A DNA stretch of 5,727 nucleotides, taken from assembly GCA_937892085.1 (NCBI GenBank), contig CALAVD010000249.1:1-5727 (forward strand), read 5' to 3'. The first letter of the stretch is position 1; each line of letters starts with the position of its first letter. This document shows positions 1-5,727 of the stretch, piece by piece. The position numbers were made by a program, and so were the translations under genes. The DNA is from an uncultured Prevotellaceae bacterium (lineage in GTDB: Bacteria > Bacteroidota > Bacteroidia > Bacteroidales > Muribaculaceae). Under the pieces are notes generated by a model. That model did no database searches, was not told the DNA's origin, and saw only the letters and a list, made by a program, of their open reading frames with translations.

Positions 1-80
1 TAATGCACAATTCATAATGCACAATTCATAATGCACAATTCATAATGCACAATGCTTAATCAATTCATAATGCACAATAA
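1..80. repeat. Heptanucleotide tandem array (14-bp alternating unit) upstream of the LRR gene
   Basis: The segment is built from 7-bp units of the form A-Y-AAT-K-C, mostly alternating ATAATGC and ACAATTC, so the larger unit is TAATGCACAATTCA. Exact copies of the 14-mer begin at 1, 15 and 29. The 11-mer TAATGCACAAT recurs at 1, 15, 29, 43 and 68. The register slips around 56-66 and the array decays by about 80. It continues beyond the left edge, so its true length is unknown. No coding frame is plausible, because the 7-bp period puts TAA stops into every frame. The same units reappear just after the large gene (4257-4291). From memory, AT-rich intergenic repeats of this kind are common in Bacteroidales genomes; their function is not known to me. 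Confidence 0.9.
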
Positions 81-109
81 TACAATTTATTAACCAATAT
101 TTAGAGACT
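81..109 (+). promoter_or_regulatory. AT-rich 5' leader of the LRR gene, no Shine-Dalgarno
   Basis: Between the repeat array and the ATG at 110 lies a short AT-rich leader containing TACAATTTAT (81-90) and TTAACCAATATTT (90-102). No AGGAGG-like site is present at the usual distance, as is normal in Bacteroidetes, where AT-rich unstructured leaders often replace it. I cannot place a confident Bacteroidetes -7/-33 promoter (TAnnTTTG with an upstream TTTG). If one exists it must overlap the repeat array or lie left of the window. Both motifs recur, in the opposite order, ahead of the next gene (TTAACCATATTT at 4321-4332 and TACAATTTAT at 4356-4365). Confidence 0.45.
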
Positions 110-3100
110 ATGAAAAAAATTCTTTACCTACTGGTAGTGGCGATGGCGCTGCTGGGCACTACGGTGGCCCGGGCGCAATCGTTCGAGAGCGGTAACTTCA
201 AGTTCCGCATAAGTTATGGCGAGGCCGAGGTGACCGGCTTGACCAGCAGTGCGTCGTCGCTGACGACCATCACCATACCCGGTTTCGTGACCTACAACGG
301 CACCGTGTATCAAACGCGCATCGGCTCGATGGCGTTTGCCAGCAACACCACGTTGCAGCGCGTGTATGTGAACTATGGCTGCACCCGAGTGGGTCAGCAG
401 GCGTTTGCCAACTGCACCGCGCTCACCAACCTGCGCCTGCCCAGCTCCATCAACTACATGGGCAGCCAGATTGTGAGCGGTGCCGGCTCGAGCGGCAACC
501 CCATCGTGGTGGCGATGGCCGGCCAGAGCGTGCCCGCCACGTTCAGCGCGTCGGCATTAACGGGCCACAGTGGCAAGCAGATTACCTTTATTGTATCGAC
601 CTATCGTGCCTACAACGCCTTCCACGGCAACAGCACTGTGGCTAACCAGGTGGATTACTGGATTCAGATGGGCAACATGGCCTACGACTACCAGCGGTCG
701 GGCTACAACGGCTACTATGTGGTGACCGAAATGGCTACCGGCAGCACCCCAGGCGCGATGATGCTCGTGGATTGCTCCACCAGCAGCAGCGCCATACACG
801 TGCCCAGCAACGGCACCCTTGACGACGGCCGCACCTACAACATCACCGCCGTGGCCGACAGCGCGTTCATGAACAAGAGCACTGTGGAGTCGTTCACCTG
901 GACCAGCGCTCCCGCCGGCAGCAGAATAGGCGGGAGAGCGTTTGCCAACGTGCCAACGCTCACCACCGTGAACACCAATGCCGAGACATTTGACCATTAT
1001 GCTTTCACAGATTGTCAAAATCTCACTAATCTCACCCTCGGGTCGGGGGTAAAGGAAATACAATATCGGGTGTTTAAAAACTCCGGGATAACCTCAATGT
1101 CATTTCCCGAAACCTTAACAAATTTTGATCCTTGTTCGTTAGATGATTGCTCTAATTTTGCAAGCTTCTCTGTAGCTTCGGGTAACACGAAGTATGCCGC
1201 ACAAAACGGCATCCTCTACAATAAGGATTTGACCACTCTTGTAAAATGCCCTCCCGGCATCACCTCGGTTCCGGCACTGCCACACACTTTATTGAAAATT
1301 GGTTATTATGCATTTAGTGGCATGACGAAGGGCAATGGACTGACTATAGATATCCCCTTTGGTGTTACGACCATAGGACAAACTGCGTTTCAATATTCAA
1401 CTGCGATAGAAAACATTCGCATTCCCAGTTCGTATGAGCCCGACTTTGGGAGTAGTATGTTCTATGGATGCTCAGGACTGAAGAACTTAGCTATCAATAG
1501 CATTAATCCGATTGGCTACTCTAATGCATTGTGGTATGATGTGCCTCGCAGCAGCTGCACGCTGTGGGTGGCAGCCGGCGACAGCTACTGGGACCAGAAC
1601 TGGACCCACGAGACCTATGCCGGTGATTACAACCGCGACATCTTCCGCGAGTTCAGCAACGTGAAAGTGGGTGCCTACGACGTGGTGGTGGGTGGACTGC
1701 CCTACACCCTTGACAAGGAGCATGGCACCGCGTCGGTGGTGCGTGGCGAGTGTGGCTACATCTTCCCCACCAGTCAGTTGAGCGGAGCCATCAGCATCCC
1801 GATGACCATCACCTATGAAGGCACTACCTACACCGTGACCAGCGTCAACCGCCAAGCCTTCAGGAATAACACGGCTATCACAAGCGTTACCATCCCCGAG
1901 ACGGTTACAGCGCTCAGCGGCGTTATTGCGGGTTACGCAGGAAACGAGTCCGATACCGAAGTCTATCGTCGCTCGGGCAGCCAGTTTGAGGGTTGCACGG
2001 CACTCACGAGCGTGCGCCTGTCGTCGAAGATTACGCGCATCCCCATTCGCTGCTTCTACAATACACCCATCTCGCAGATTGAACTGCCTTACGGCCTTCA
2101 AGAGATAGGCTATCAAGCCTTCAGCGGAACCAATATCACCTCGCTGACGATACCTTCGAGCACCACAAAGCTGCACCGCGCACTCAGCGGCATGACTCAC
2201 TTGCAGCACCTGTACTACAACCGCACCGACCCCGACGGACTCTTCCGCAACTGGGGGCAATTAGGAGAAACTGAGACCGGTTATGTGCCCTCGGGCTTCA
2301 ACCTGTATGTGCCCGTGGGCTACGTGCAGCAGTTCAAGAACAACAGTCGCGTGATGTCGAAGGCCGCCAGCGTGCAGGCCGGTGCCTACGACATCTACTG
2401 CAACAGCAAGTACTTCACCGTGAACAGCGACGGCCAGACATCGAAACTGGTGTATAGCCCTGCCTACGCCACCGGCCTGAGCCAGGTGAACATCAACCAA
2501 ATTTGCTACGACGGCTGGACCCGCATCTATAACTGCACGGCACTGGGCGACAGCTGCTTTGCTGGCTCTAATGTGCAGGCAGTGCAAATTGCCACCGATT
2601 TCCCCAGCAAGGTGATTCCTCGCTATGCCTTCATGAATTGCACAAGACTCAACAACATAGGCTTCCTCGCCAGCCACGGTGTTACCCAGCTTGGCGAGTG
2701 TGCCTTCCAAAATTGTGCGGCGCTCTCAGGCACAATCATTCTGCCTGAGACGTTGCGAAAGATAGGCCGCCGGGCGTTCTTCGTCTGCGACAACATCTCG
2801 GCCATCTACACTCACGATGAGACTTGGGAAGACGATGCCCTCTATGTGGGCACATCCACCCCTCGCACCATGATCTACGTTCCGCTCAATATGCTTGCCG
2901 CGCGCCTGGACGCGATGCCCAACTGGACCAGCAGCGCCGGGAAAACCGAGTACTACACGCATCCCTACCTGCGCAACACCGGCGGCCCGCAGCTCATCAG
3001 CTGCCCCGAGCACCTGAGCATGCAGGCGGCTTGCGACTTCTATGCCGTCACTGGCTATAATGCCGCCCGCAAGGTGTTCACCACCCAGAAGGTGAACGGC

Positions 3101-4255
3101 AACGTGTTCAGGAACTGCGGCAAGGAAAGCAACGGCCGCGGCGTGCTGGTCGACAACCTGGCCAGCGACTATGTGCCGCTGAAGGTCGCAAAAAGCACAA
3201 GCGACATCCAGGGCGCGCAGTCGTGGAGTGATGTTACCAACCTCATCATGCCCATGGCTGAGGGTGGAAACCTGAGTAACAGCAGCAGTAACAGCGACTA
3301 CATCCTCGATGGTGCTAACAATCAATTTAACAGGATCATGTATTACCCTCACGCCTTTAACAATGCTGAGGCCTACGTGAGAATTGCCAGGACTGCGACC
3401 AATGACTTAAATACCGTGGGCATCGACCTGTACTCCAGCACTCCCGGCGGGGAGAGATATGACCTCGTAGTGCTTGGTGACTCGGTGACCAGCACCAACT
3501 GCGGCGACATCCTGGGCGATGGCACCATGAGCTACGACCCCACCACCAACGTGCTCACGATGAACAACGTGTACATCGAGGATGCAACACACAATGTTAT
3601 TATAATCAGTGATATTCACGGACTGAAAATCAACCTGATTGGCACCAACTACATATATAATTATAGCAGCAATGGTTTGTGTTTGCGTCTAAACTCATGC
3701 ACAACCACATTCACCGGCGATGGTGAGTTGTATTTAACTTCGCCACTTGGAACTGGTGGCAATGGCGTCGAGCTGCGTTCATCCACACTGAATTTCACCG
3801 AAAACGTGAAAGTTCATGTATTTGGCGTGAATTATGCACTCCAGGGTAGTACCCTCACCTCAGGCGTAGGCGGAGTTGTCTCAGTTAGCGACAATGCTCA
3901 TTTGGAGGCAATTTGCACCATGAGCGGTGTTGGTGCGATGATTGATTTGCAAGATCTTATCATGAATGATAATATAGGCATTATCAAGCCAGTGGGCGGT
4001 TCGTTTGTTGCCAATAGTGGAGTTGTTGATGCAAATGGCTCGCTTGCTAAGAATGTTGAGATAGGCAAGACCTCAACTGCCGTTCCCGGCGACGTGAATG
4101 GCGACGGAAGCGTGACTGCCAGCGACGTGACAGCGATCTACAACTACTTGCTCAACAATGATGATAGCGCGCTGGTGAACGGCGACCAGAACGGCGACGG
4201 CTACATCACAGCCGCCGATGTTACCATAGTGTATAACATCATGCTGGGAAACTAG
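110..4255 (+). CDS. Secreted BspA-like leucine-rich-repeat surface protein with C-terminal dockerin-like domain
   Basis: The 1381-residue product starts with a Sec signal peptide (MKK, hydrophobic core, likely cut after Ala-Arg-Ala near residue 22). About 17 LRR_5/BspA-type units follow, recognisable by an AF-x-N/G-C-T-x-L turn followed by an I-x-IP strand. They are grouped into modules that open with a beta header (near residues 24, 202, 523 and 760). Three modules end in a strand like LYVPVG or IYVPLN (about 484-518, 732-750, 921-940). Residues about 950-1116 resemble a beta module common in Bacteroidales surface proteins. Residues 1117-1320 look like a beta-helix, and 1328-1381 form a type I dockerin pair. 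The ATG at 110 is chosen because it gives the intact signal peptide. BspA relatives bind host proteins or other bacteria, but the ligand here is unknown. Base composition changes sharply inside the gene (985-1545 and 3580-4080 are AT-richer). I see no stop or frameshift, so the gene appears intact. Confidence 0.93.
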   Translation: MKKILYLLVVAMALLGTTVARAQSFESGNFKFRISYGEAEVTGLTSSASSLTTITIPGFVTYNGTVYQTRIGSMAFASNTTLQRVYVNYGCTRVGQQAFANCTALTNLRLPSSINYMGSQIVSGAGSSGNPIVVAMAGQSVPATFSASALTGHSGKQITFIVSTYRAYNAFHGNSTVANQVDYWIQMGNMAYDYQRSGYNGYYVVTEMATGSTPGAMMLVDCSTSSSAIHVPSNGTLDDGRTYNITAVADSAFMNKSTVESFTWTSAPAGSRIGGRAFANVPTLTTVNTNAETFDHYAFTDCQNLTNLTLGSGVKEIQYRVFKNSGITSMSFPETLTNFDPCSLDDCSNFASFSVASGNTKYAAQNGILYNKDLTTLVKCPPGITSVPALPHTLLKIGYYAFSGMTKGNGLTIDIPFGVTTIGQTAFQYSTAIENIRIPSSYEPDFGSSMFYGCSGLKNLAINSINPIGYSNALWYDVPRSSCTLWVAAGDSYWDQNWTHETYAGDYNRDIFREFSNVKVGAYDVVVGGLPYTLDKEHGTASVVRGECGYIFPTSQLSGAISIPMTITYEGTTYTVTSVNRQAFRNNTAITSVTIPETVTALSGVIAGYAGNESDTEVYRRSGSQFEGCTALTSVRLSSKITRIPIRCFYNTPISQIELPYGLQEIGYQAFSGTNITSLTIPSSTTKLHRALSGMTHLQHLYYNRTDPDGLFRNWGQLGETETGYVPSGFNLYVPVGYVQQFKNNSRVMSKAASVQAGAYDIYCNSKYFTVNSDGQTSKLVYSPAYATGLSQVNINQICYDGWTRIYNCTALGDSCFAGSNVQAVQIATDFPSKVIPRYAFMNCTRLNNIGFLASHGVTQLGECAFQNCAALSGTIILPETLRKIGRRAFFVCDNISAIYTHDETWEDDALYVGTSTPRTMIYVPLNMLAARLDAMPNWTSSAGKTEYYTHPYLRNTGGPQLISCPEHLSMQAACDFYAVTGYNAARKVFTTQKVNGNVFRNCGKESNGRGVLVDNLASDYVPLKVAKSTSDIQGAQSWSDVTNLIMPMAEGGNLSNSSSNSDYILDGANNQFNRIMYYPHAFNNAEAYVRIARTATNDLNTVGIDLYSSTPGGERYDLVVLGDSVTSTNCGDILGDGTMSYDPTTNVLTMNNVYIEDATHNVIIISDIHGLKINLIGTNYIYNYSSNGLCLRLNSCTTTFTGDGELYLTSPLGTGGNGVELRSSTLNFTENVKVHVFGVNYALQGSTLTSGVGGVVSVSDNAHLEAICTMSGVGAMIDLQDLIMNDNIGIIKPVGGSFVANSGVVDANGSLAKNVEIGKTSTAVPGDVNGDGSVTASDVTAIYNYLLNNDDSALVNGDQNGDGYITAADVTIVYNIMLGN
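985..1545 (+). other. AT-richer island inside the LRR gene (residues about 293-479)
   Basis: Hand counts on 60-base rows give roughly 40-47% GC within this stretch (for example 1081-1140 and 1381-1440 at 40%). Rows outside it, such as 421-480, 781-840 and 1561-1620, give 62-65%. Codon choice changes with it: the flanking LRR units use GCG TTT GCC, while this stretch uses forms such as TAT GCA TTT. The reading frame and LRR pattern continue without a break, so it is in-frame replaced or ancestral DNA rather than an insertion. The boundaries are approximate (plus or minus about 20 bases). Confidence 0.7.
3458..4078 (+). other. Predicted beta-helix / carbohydrate-binding-like segment of the LRR protein
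   Basis: Residues 1117 to about 1320 begin with YDLVVLGDSVTSTNCGDILG, followed by SYDPTTNVLTMNNV and a run of short alternating hydrophobic strands with Asn/Gly turns. This opening resembles domains often labelled as Cthe_2159-type carbohydrate-binding beta-helices in gut Bacteroidales and Firmicutes proteins. The assignment is from pattern memory only, not from a profile search. Most of the segment (from about 3580) is AT-richer than the DNA on either side; row 3601-3660 is only about 32% GC by hand count. Confidence 0.5.
4091..4252 (+). other. Type I dockerin-like domain (two calcium-binding loops) at the C-terminus
   Basis: Two F-hand-like loops lie at residues 1328-1339 (D1328, N1330, D1332, S1334, D1339 as calcium ligands in DVNGDGSVTASD) and 1359-1370 (D1359, N1361, D1363, D1370 in DQNGDGYITAAD). 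Each is followed by a helix of the type VTAIYNYLL or VTIVYNIML. This is the duplicated dockerin signature. In clostridia such domains plug enzymes into cohesin scaffolds. In Bacteroidales they occur at the end of many exported proteins without a known cellulosome, so the partner here is unknown. The protein ends one residue after the second helix, with no type IX sorting domain. Confidence 0.85.
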
Positions 4256-4256
4256 A

Positions 4257-4291
4257 ATAATGCACAATGCACAATTCATAATGCATAATGA
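4257..4291. repeat. Second heptanucleotide array, directly downstream of the LRR gene
   Basis: Five perfectly phased 7-bp units, ATAATGC, ACAATGC, ACAATTC, ATAATGC and ATAATGA, start two bases after the TAG stop of the large gene. They belong to the same family and lie in the same orientation as the array at 1-80. The 11-mer TAATGCACAAT is at 4258-4268. The last units form an imperfect palindrome, ATTCATAATGCATAATGAAT (4274-4293), whose arms pair apart from two A-A mismatches. It has no following T-tract, so it is not a good intrinsic terminator. Confidence 0.85.
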
Positions 4292-4363
4292 ATGTTGTGG
4301 TTTGTTTGAGATAGTTTTAGTTAACCATATTTTATTAACTTTTTAAAATTTAAATTACAATTT
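4292..4363 (+). promoter_or_regulatory. Leader and probable promoter region of the lipoprotein gene
   Basis: This AT-rich stretch separates the repeat array from the ATG at 4364. It contains TAGTTTTA (4312-4319), close to the Bacteroidetes -7 consensus TAnnTTTG, with TTTG at 4301 and 4305. Those TTTG copies are too close to serve as the expected -33 element, so the promoter call is weak. TTAACCATATTT (4321-4332) and TACAATTTAT (4356-4365) repeat the leader motifs of the upstream gene. There is no Shine-Dalgarno. GTTAA (4320-4324) and TTAAC (4335-4339) form a short inverted pair. Confidence 0.4.
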
Positions 4364-4996
4364 ATGAAAAAGTTTTTTTTAATGCTTGCCGTTGCAGGCC
4401 TCATGGCGTCCTGCACAGGCAATGGAACCACCAGCGGCAGCACTAGTGGCAGTGACAGCATCAGCGGCAGTGTGAGCGGCAGTGGCGAGGCTAAGGATGC
4501 CGAGAAAACTGAGGCCAAGGCCGAGAAAGACACCATCAAGGGTCCTGTGACCATCGACAACCCCTCTTGGACAGTTGATGTGCCCGAAGGGTGGTACGTT
4601 GCTGGCGAGAACAAGGGTAGCTCTCAAAAGAGTGGCTCCTACGTGCGTCTGCAACCTCTCGAGAGACCACAGGGCGTGTTTGGCATCACTGAAGTGAAAA
4701 TCAACTCTTATCCCTACAAGAGCAACACCGTGGAGCAGTCTCAAAACACCTTCAAGAGCGCGTTTAAGGTTGATAATCCTGTAAAGGGTCAGGAAACAAT
4801 AGGCGGCATGAAGTTTGCCAAGCTCGTGAAGCCCGCCGAGAAGTCAACAAATTGTCCGCTCACACACCTGGCAGCTCCCCTCACCCCCGAGGGCAATGTC
4901 ACCATAGAGGTGTTTGGCTACGACATCAACGACCCCGTCATCAAGGGCATGCTCGACAGCTTCAAGCTCAAGCCCGCCGAGGAGGAAACCAAATAA
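4364..4996 (+). CDS. Hypothetical SPII lipoprotein with Ser-Gly/Lys-Glu linker
   Basis: The 210-residue product opens with MKKFF, a hydrophobic core and the lipobox LMASC, giving lipidated Cys17. That makes it an envelope lipoprotein. The residues just after Cys17 (TGNGTT) lack the early acidic cluster of the Bacteroidetes surface-export signal, so it may stay facing the periplasm. A Ser-Gly linker (about 24-41, four SGS copies) and an Ala-Glu-Lys stretch (42-60) lead into a single domain from about 62 to the end. That domain contains SWTVDVPEGW and ends DPVIKGMLDSFKLK. The opening PEGW strand and closing SFK helix vaguely recall PsbP/DUF1795-like folds, but I do not recognise the family. It has its own leader, 108 bases after the previous stop. 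A strong hairpin follows it. Confidence 0.9.
   Translation: MKKFFLMLAVAGLMASCTGNGTTSGSTSGSDSISGSVSGSGEAKDAEKTEAKAEKDTIKGPVTIDNPSWTVDVPEGWYVAGENKGSSQKSGSYVRLQPLERPQGVFGITEVKINSYPYKSNTVEQSQNTFKSAFKVDNPVKGQETIGGMKFAKLVKPAEKSTNCPLTHLAAPLTPEGNVTIEVFGYDINDPVIKGMLDSFKLKPAEEETK
4433..4486 (+). repeat. Degenerate Ser-Gly codon repeat in the lipoprotein linker
   Basis: Residues 24-41 read SGST-SGSD-SI-SGSV-SGSG, encoded by iterated AGCGGCAGY/AGTGGCAGT units. This is a low-complexity flexible spacer between the lipid anchor and the globular domain. The near-identical hexanucleotide units could expand or contract in frame by slippage. Confidence 0.7.
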
Positions 4997-5036
4997 CGGC
5001 AAATTTTTGTCGGTGAAATTTAATCGGCGAATTTTG
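4997..5036. repeat. Three imperfect 14-bp direct repeats after the lipoprotein stop
   Basis: CGGCAAATTTTTG (4997), CGGTGAAATTTAAT (5011) and CGGCGAATTTTG (5025) begin exactly 14 bp apart, and a partial CGAATTT follows at 5037-5043. They are degenerate and lie between the stop codon and the terminator hairpin. No function is apparent. The sequence is unrelated to the heptamer arrays although the period is the same. Confidence 0.5.
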
Positions 5037-5043
5037 CGAATTT

Positions 5044-5081
5044 AAAAAGATGTGGGCATTTGGTTGTTCACATCTTTTTTT
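5044..5081. terminator. Bidirectional intrinsic terminator between convergent genes
   Basis: AAAAAGATGTG (5044-5054) pairs perfectly with CACATCTTTTT (5069-5079), an 11-bp stem. It can be extended inward by G-U, G-U, C-G and A-U pairs to leave a 6-base loop (5059-5064). A seven-T tract (5075-5081) follows on the plus strand. The A5 run on the left gives the matching U-tract on the minus strand. The element lies 47 bases after the lipoprotein stop and 30 bases from the reverse gene's stop, so it can serve both transcripts. Confidence 0.85.
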
Positions 5082-5111
5082 GTTGTTATGGCAGTCGATC
5101 CTCGTCAATCG

Positions 5112-5727
5112 TTATTTGTACTTGTCGCGGAGGTTGTAGATTGTCTCGTAGATGGTGCGGTCGGCGTCGGTGAGGGTGATGCCTCGGCGTGCCATCACTC
5201 GCTCGGCAGTGGCGAAGAAGGCGTCGAGTTTCACGTTTTTGAAGCCCGCCGTGTCGCTGCCTTCATGGAACGAGCCCACGAAAGGCCGTGGGAATCCCGC
5301 GCCGTGCAGGTTCACGCCCACGCCCATCACAGTGCCGGTGTTTATCATGCAGTTCACGCCCGTCTTGCAGTGGTCGCCCATGATGAGCCCGCAGAACTGG
5401 CGGCCGGTGCGCAGGAATCGCTTGTTGGCGTAGTTCCATAGTTTCACTTCGCTGTAGTCGTTCTTGAGGTTGGATGCCGATGTGCCGCCGCCAATGTTGC
5501 ACCACTCGCCAATCACGGCGTTGCCCACGAAGCCGTCGTGTGCCTTGTTGCTGTAGCCTAAGAACACCACGTTGGCAACCTCGCCACCCACTTTGCAGAA
5601 CGGTCCGAGCGTGGTGGCGCCATACACCTTGCAGCCCATCTTCACCACGGCATGACGGCATGCGGCGAATGGGGCACGAATGCAGCTGCCCTCCATCACC
5701 TCGGCATCGGCACCGATGTAAATGTGA
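5112..5727 (-). CDS. GlmU-like sugar nucleotidyltransferase/acetyltransferase, C-terminal part (cut by the window edge)
   Basis: The reverse frame is open from the window edge (first full codon at 5724-5726) to the TAA at 5112-5114, giving 204 residues of the C-terminal half. The true start lies outside the window; an internal GTG at 5697-5699 is not a start, because the open frame and conserved coding continue through it. Left-handed beta-helix hexapeptides are visible (VKMGCKVYGATTLGPFCKVGGEV, residues about 28-50, and later GLIMGDHCKTGVN). The core NKAHDGFVGNAVIGEW is followed by CNIGGGTSASNLKN. His63 of the fragment (5538-5540) lines up, from memory, with the catalytic His of E. coli GlmU. 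A helical tail ends the protein. The pattern fits the Bacteroidetes GlmU-like family (TIGR03991), which normally carries an N-terminal nucleotidyltransferase domain and is implicated in UDP-GlcNAc or related sugar-nucleotide supply for peptidoglycan and LPS. The exact substrate is inferred. Confidence 0.88.
   Translation of the reverse strand, partial: HIYIGADAEVMEGSCIRAPFAACRHAVVKMGCKVYGATTLGPFCKVGGEVANVVFLGYSNKAHDGFVGNAVIGEWCNIGGGTSASNLKNDYSEVKLWNYANKRFLRTGRQFCGLIMGDHCKTGVNCMINTGTVMGVGVNLHGAGFPRPFVGSFHEGSDTAGFKNVKLDAFFATAERVMARRGITLTDADRTIYETIYNLRDKYK

Noticed and set aside
1..56. Chain of four-codon minigenes (ATG CAC AAT TCA TAA) linked by TAATG stop/start overlaps in the repeat
   Set aside because: It follows automatically from the repeat sequence; there is no ribosome-binding context or other sign of translation.
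1..80. CRISPR array
   Set aside because: The units are only 7/14 bp, contiguous, and have no unique spacers, so this is a simple tandem repeat.
557..1063. Reverse-strand open frame of 168 codons opposite the LRR gene
   Set aside because: It is a shadow of the GC-rich LRR coding sequence. The product is an Ala/Val/His/Gly-rich string with no recognisable domain, and the opposite strand has a clear protein.
1487..2260. Reverse-strand open frame of 257 codons
   Set aside because: Same reason: an antisense shadow of the LRR frame with low-complexity composition and no family signature.
2726..3352. Reverse-strand open frame of 208 codons
   Set aside because: Antisense shadow of a strongly supported secreted protein; no signal or motif of its own.
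1..4291. Insertion sequence or transposon with the repeats as ends
   Set aside because: The arrays are direct, not inverted, and no transposase or integrase is present between them.
5052..5441. Forward frames across the terminator and opposite the GlmU-like gene
   Set aside because: They begin in the hairpin and run antisense to well-conserved hexapeptide-repeat coding sequence, so they are shadows.
5112..5699. Complete short acetyltransferase starting at the GTG at 5697-5699
   Set aside because: The frame stays open to the window edge with hexapeptide-like residues upstream, and the family normally has an N-terminal nucleotidyltransferase domain, so this is the 3' part of a longer gene.

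Overview
The window looks like a chromosomal segment from a gut-type Bacteroidales bacterium (Prevotella, Muribaculaceae or a close relative). Four things point there: a BspA-like leucine-rich-repeat surface protein with a Bacteroidales-style module layout, an SPII lipoprotein, start codons preceded by AT-rich leaders with no Shine-Dalgarno, and the C-terminal half of the alternative GlmU-like enzyme typical of Bacteroidetes. The genus cannot be fixed from sequence reading alone.

Layout: positions 1-80 hold a non-coding array of 7-bp units (ATAATGC/ACAATTC, forming a 14-bp alternating repeat). A very large forward gene follows (110-4255, 1381 aa). It encodes a secreted protein with a signal peptide, several BspA-type LRR modules separated by repeated header and cap strands, a Bacteroidales beta-rich module, a predicted beta-helix segment and a C-terminal type I dockerin-like calcium-binding pair. 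The same heptamer array resumes two bases after its stop codon (4257-4291), so the gene is bracketed by one repeat family. A second forward gene (4364-4996, 210 aa) encodes a lipoprotein with a Ser-Gly/Lys-Glu linker and an unassigned globular domain. It converges on a reverse-strand gene (stop at 5112, running off the right edge) for a GlmU-like nucleotidyltransferase/acetyltransferase. A symmetrical hairpin with A- and T-tracts (5044-5081) sits between them and probably terminates both transcripts.

The genes do not form an obvious pathway. The first two are envelope or secreted proteins, probably expressed from separate leaders. The third is a housekeeping-type sugar-nucleotide enzyme. I see no mobile-element gene, CRISPR array, tRNA or rRNA, and no convincing new multi-gene system. 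The points most worth a second look are the repeat family bracketing the large gene and the sharp base-composition mosaicism inside that gene (two AT-richer islands, about 985-1545 and 3580-4080), which together suggest recombination-driven diversification of a surface protein.
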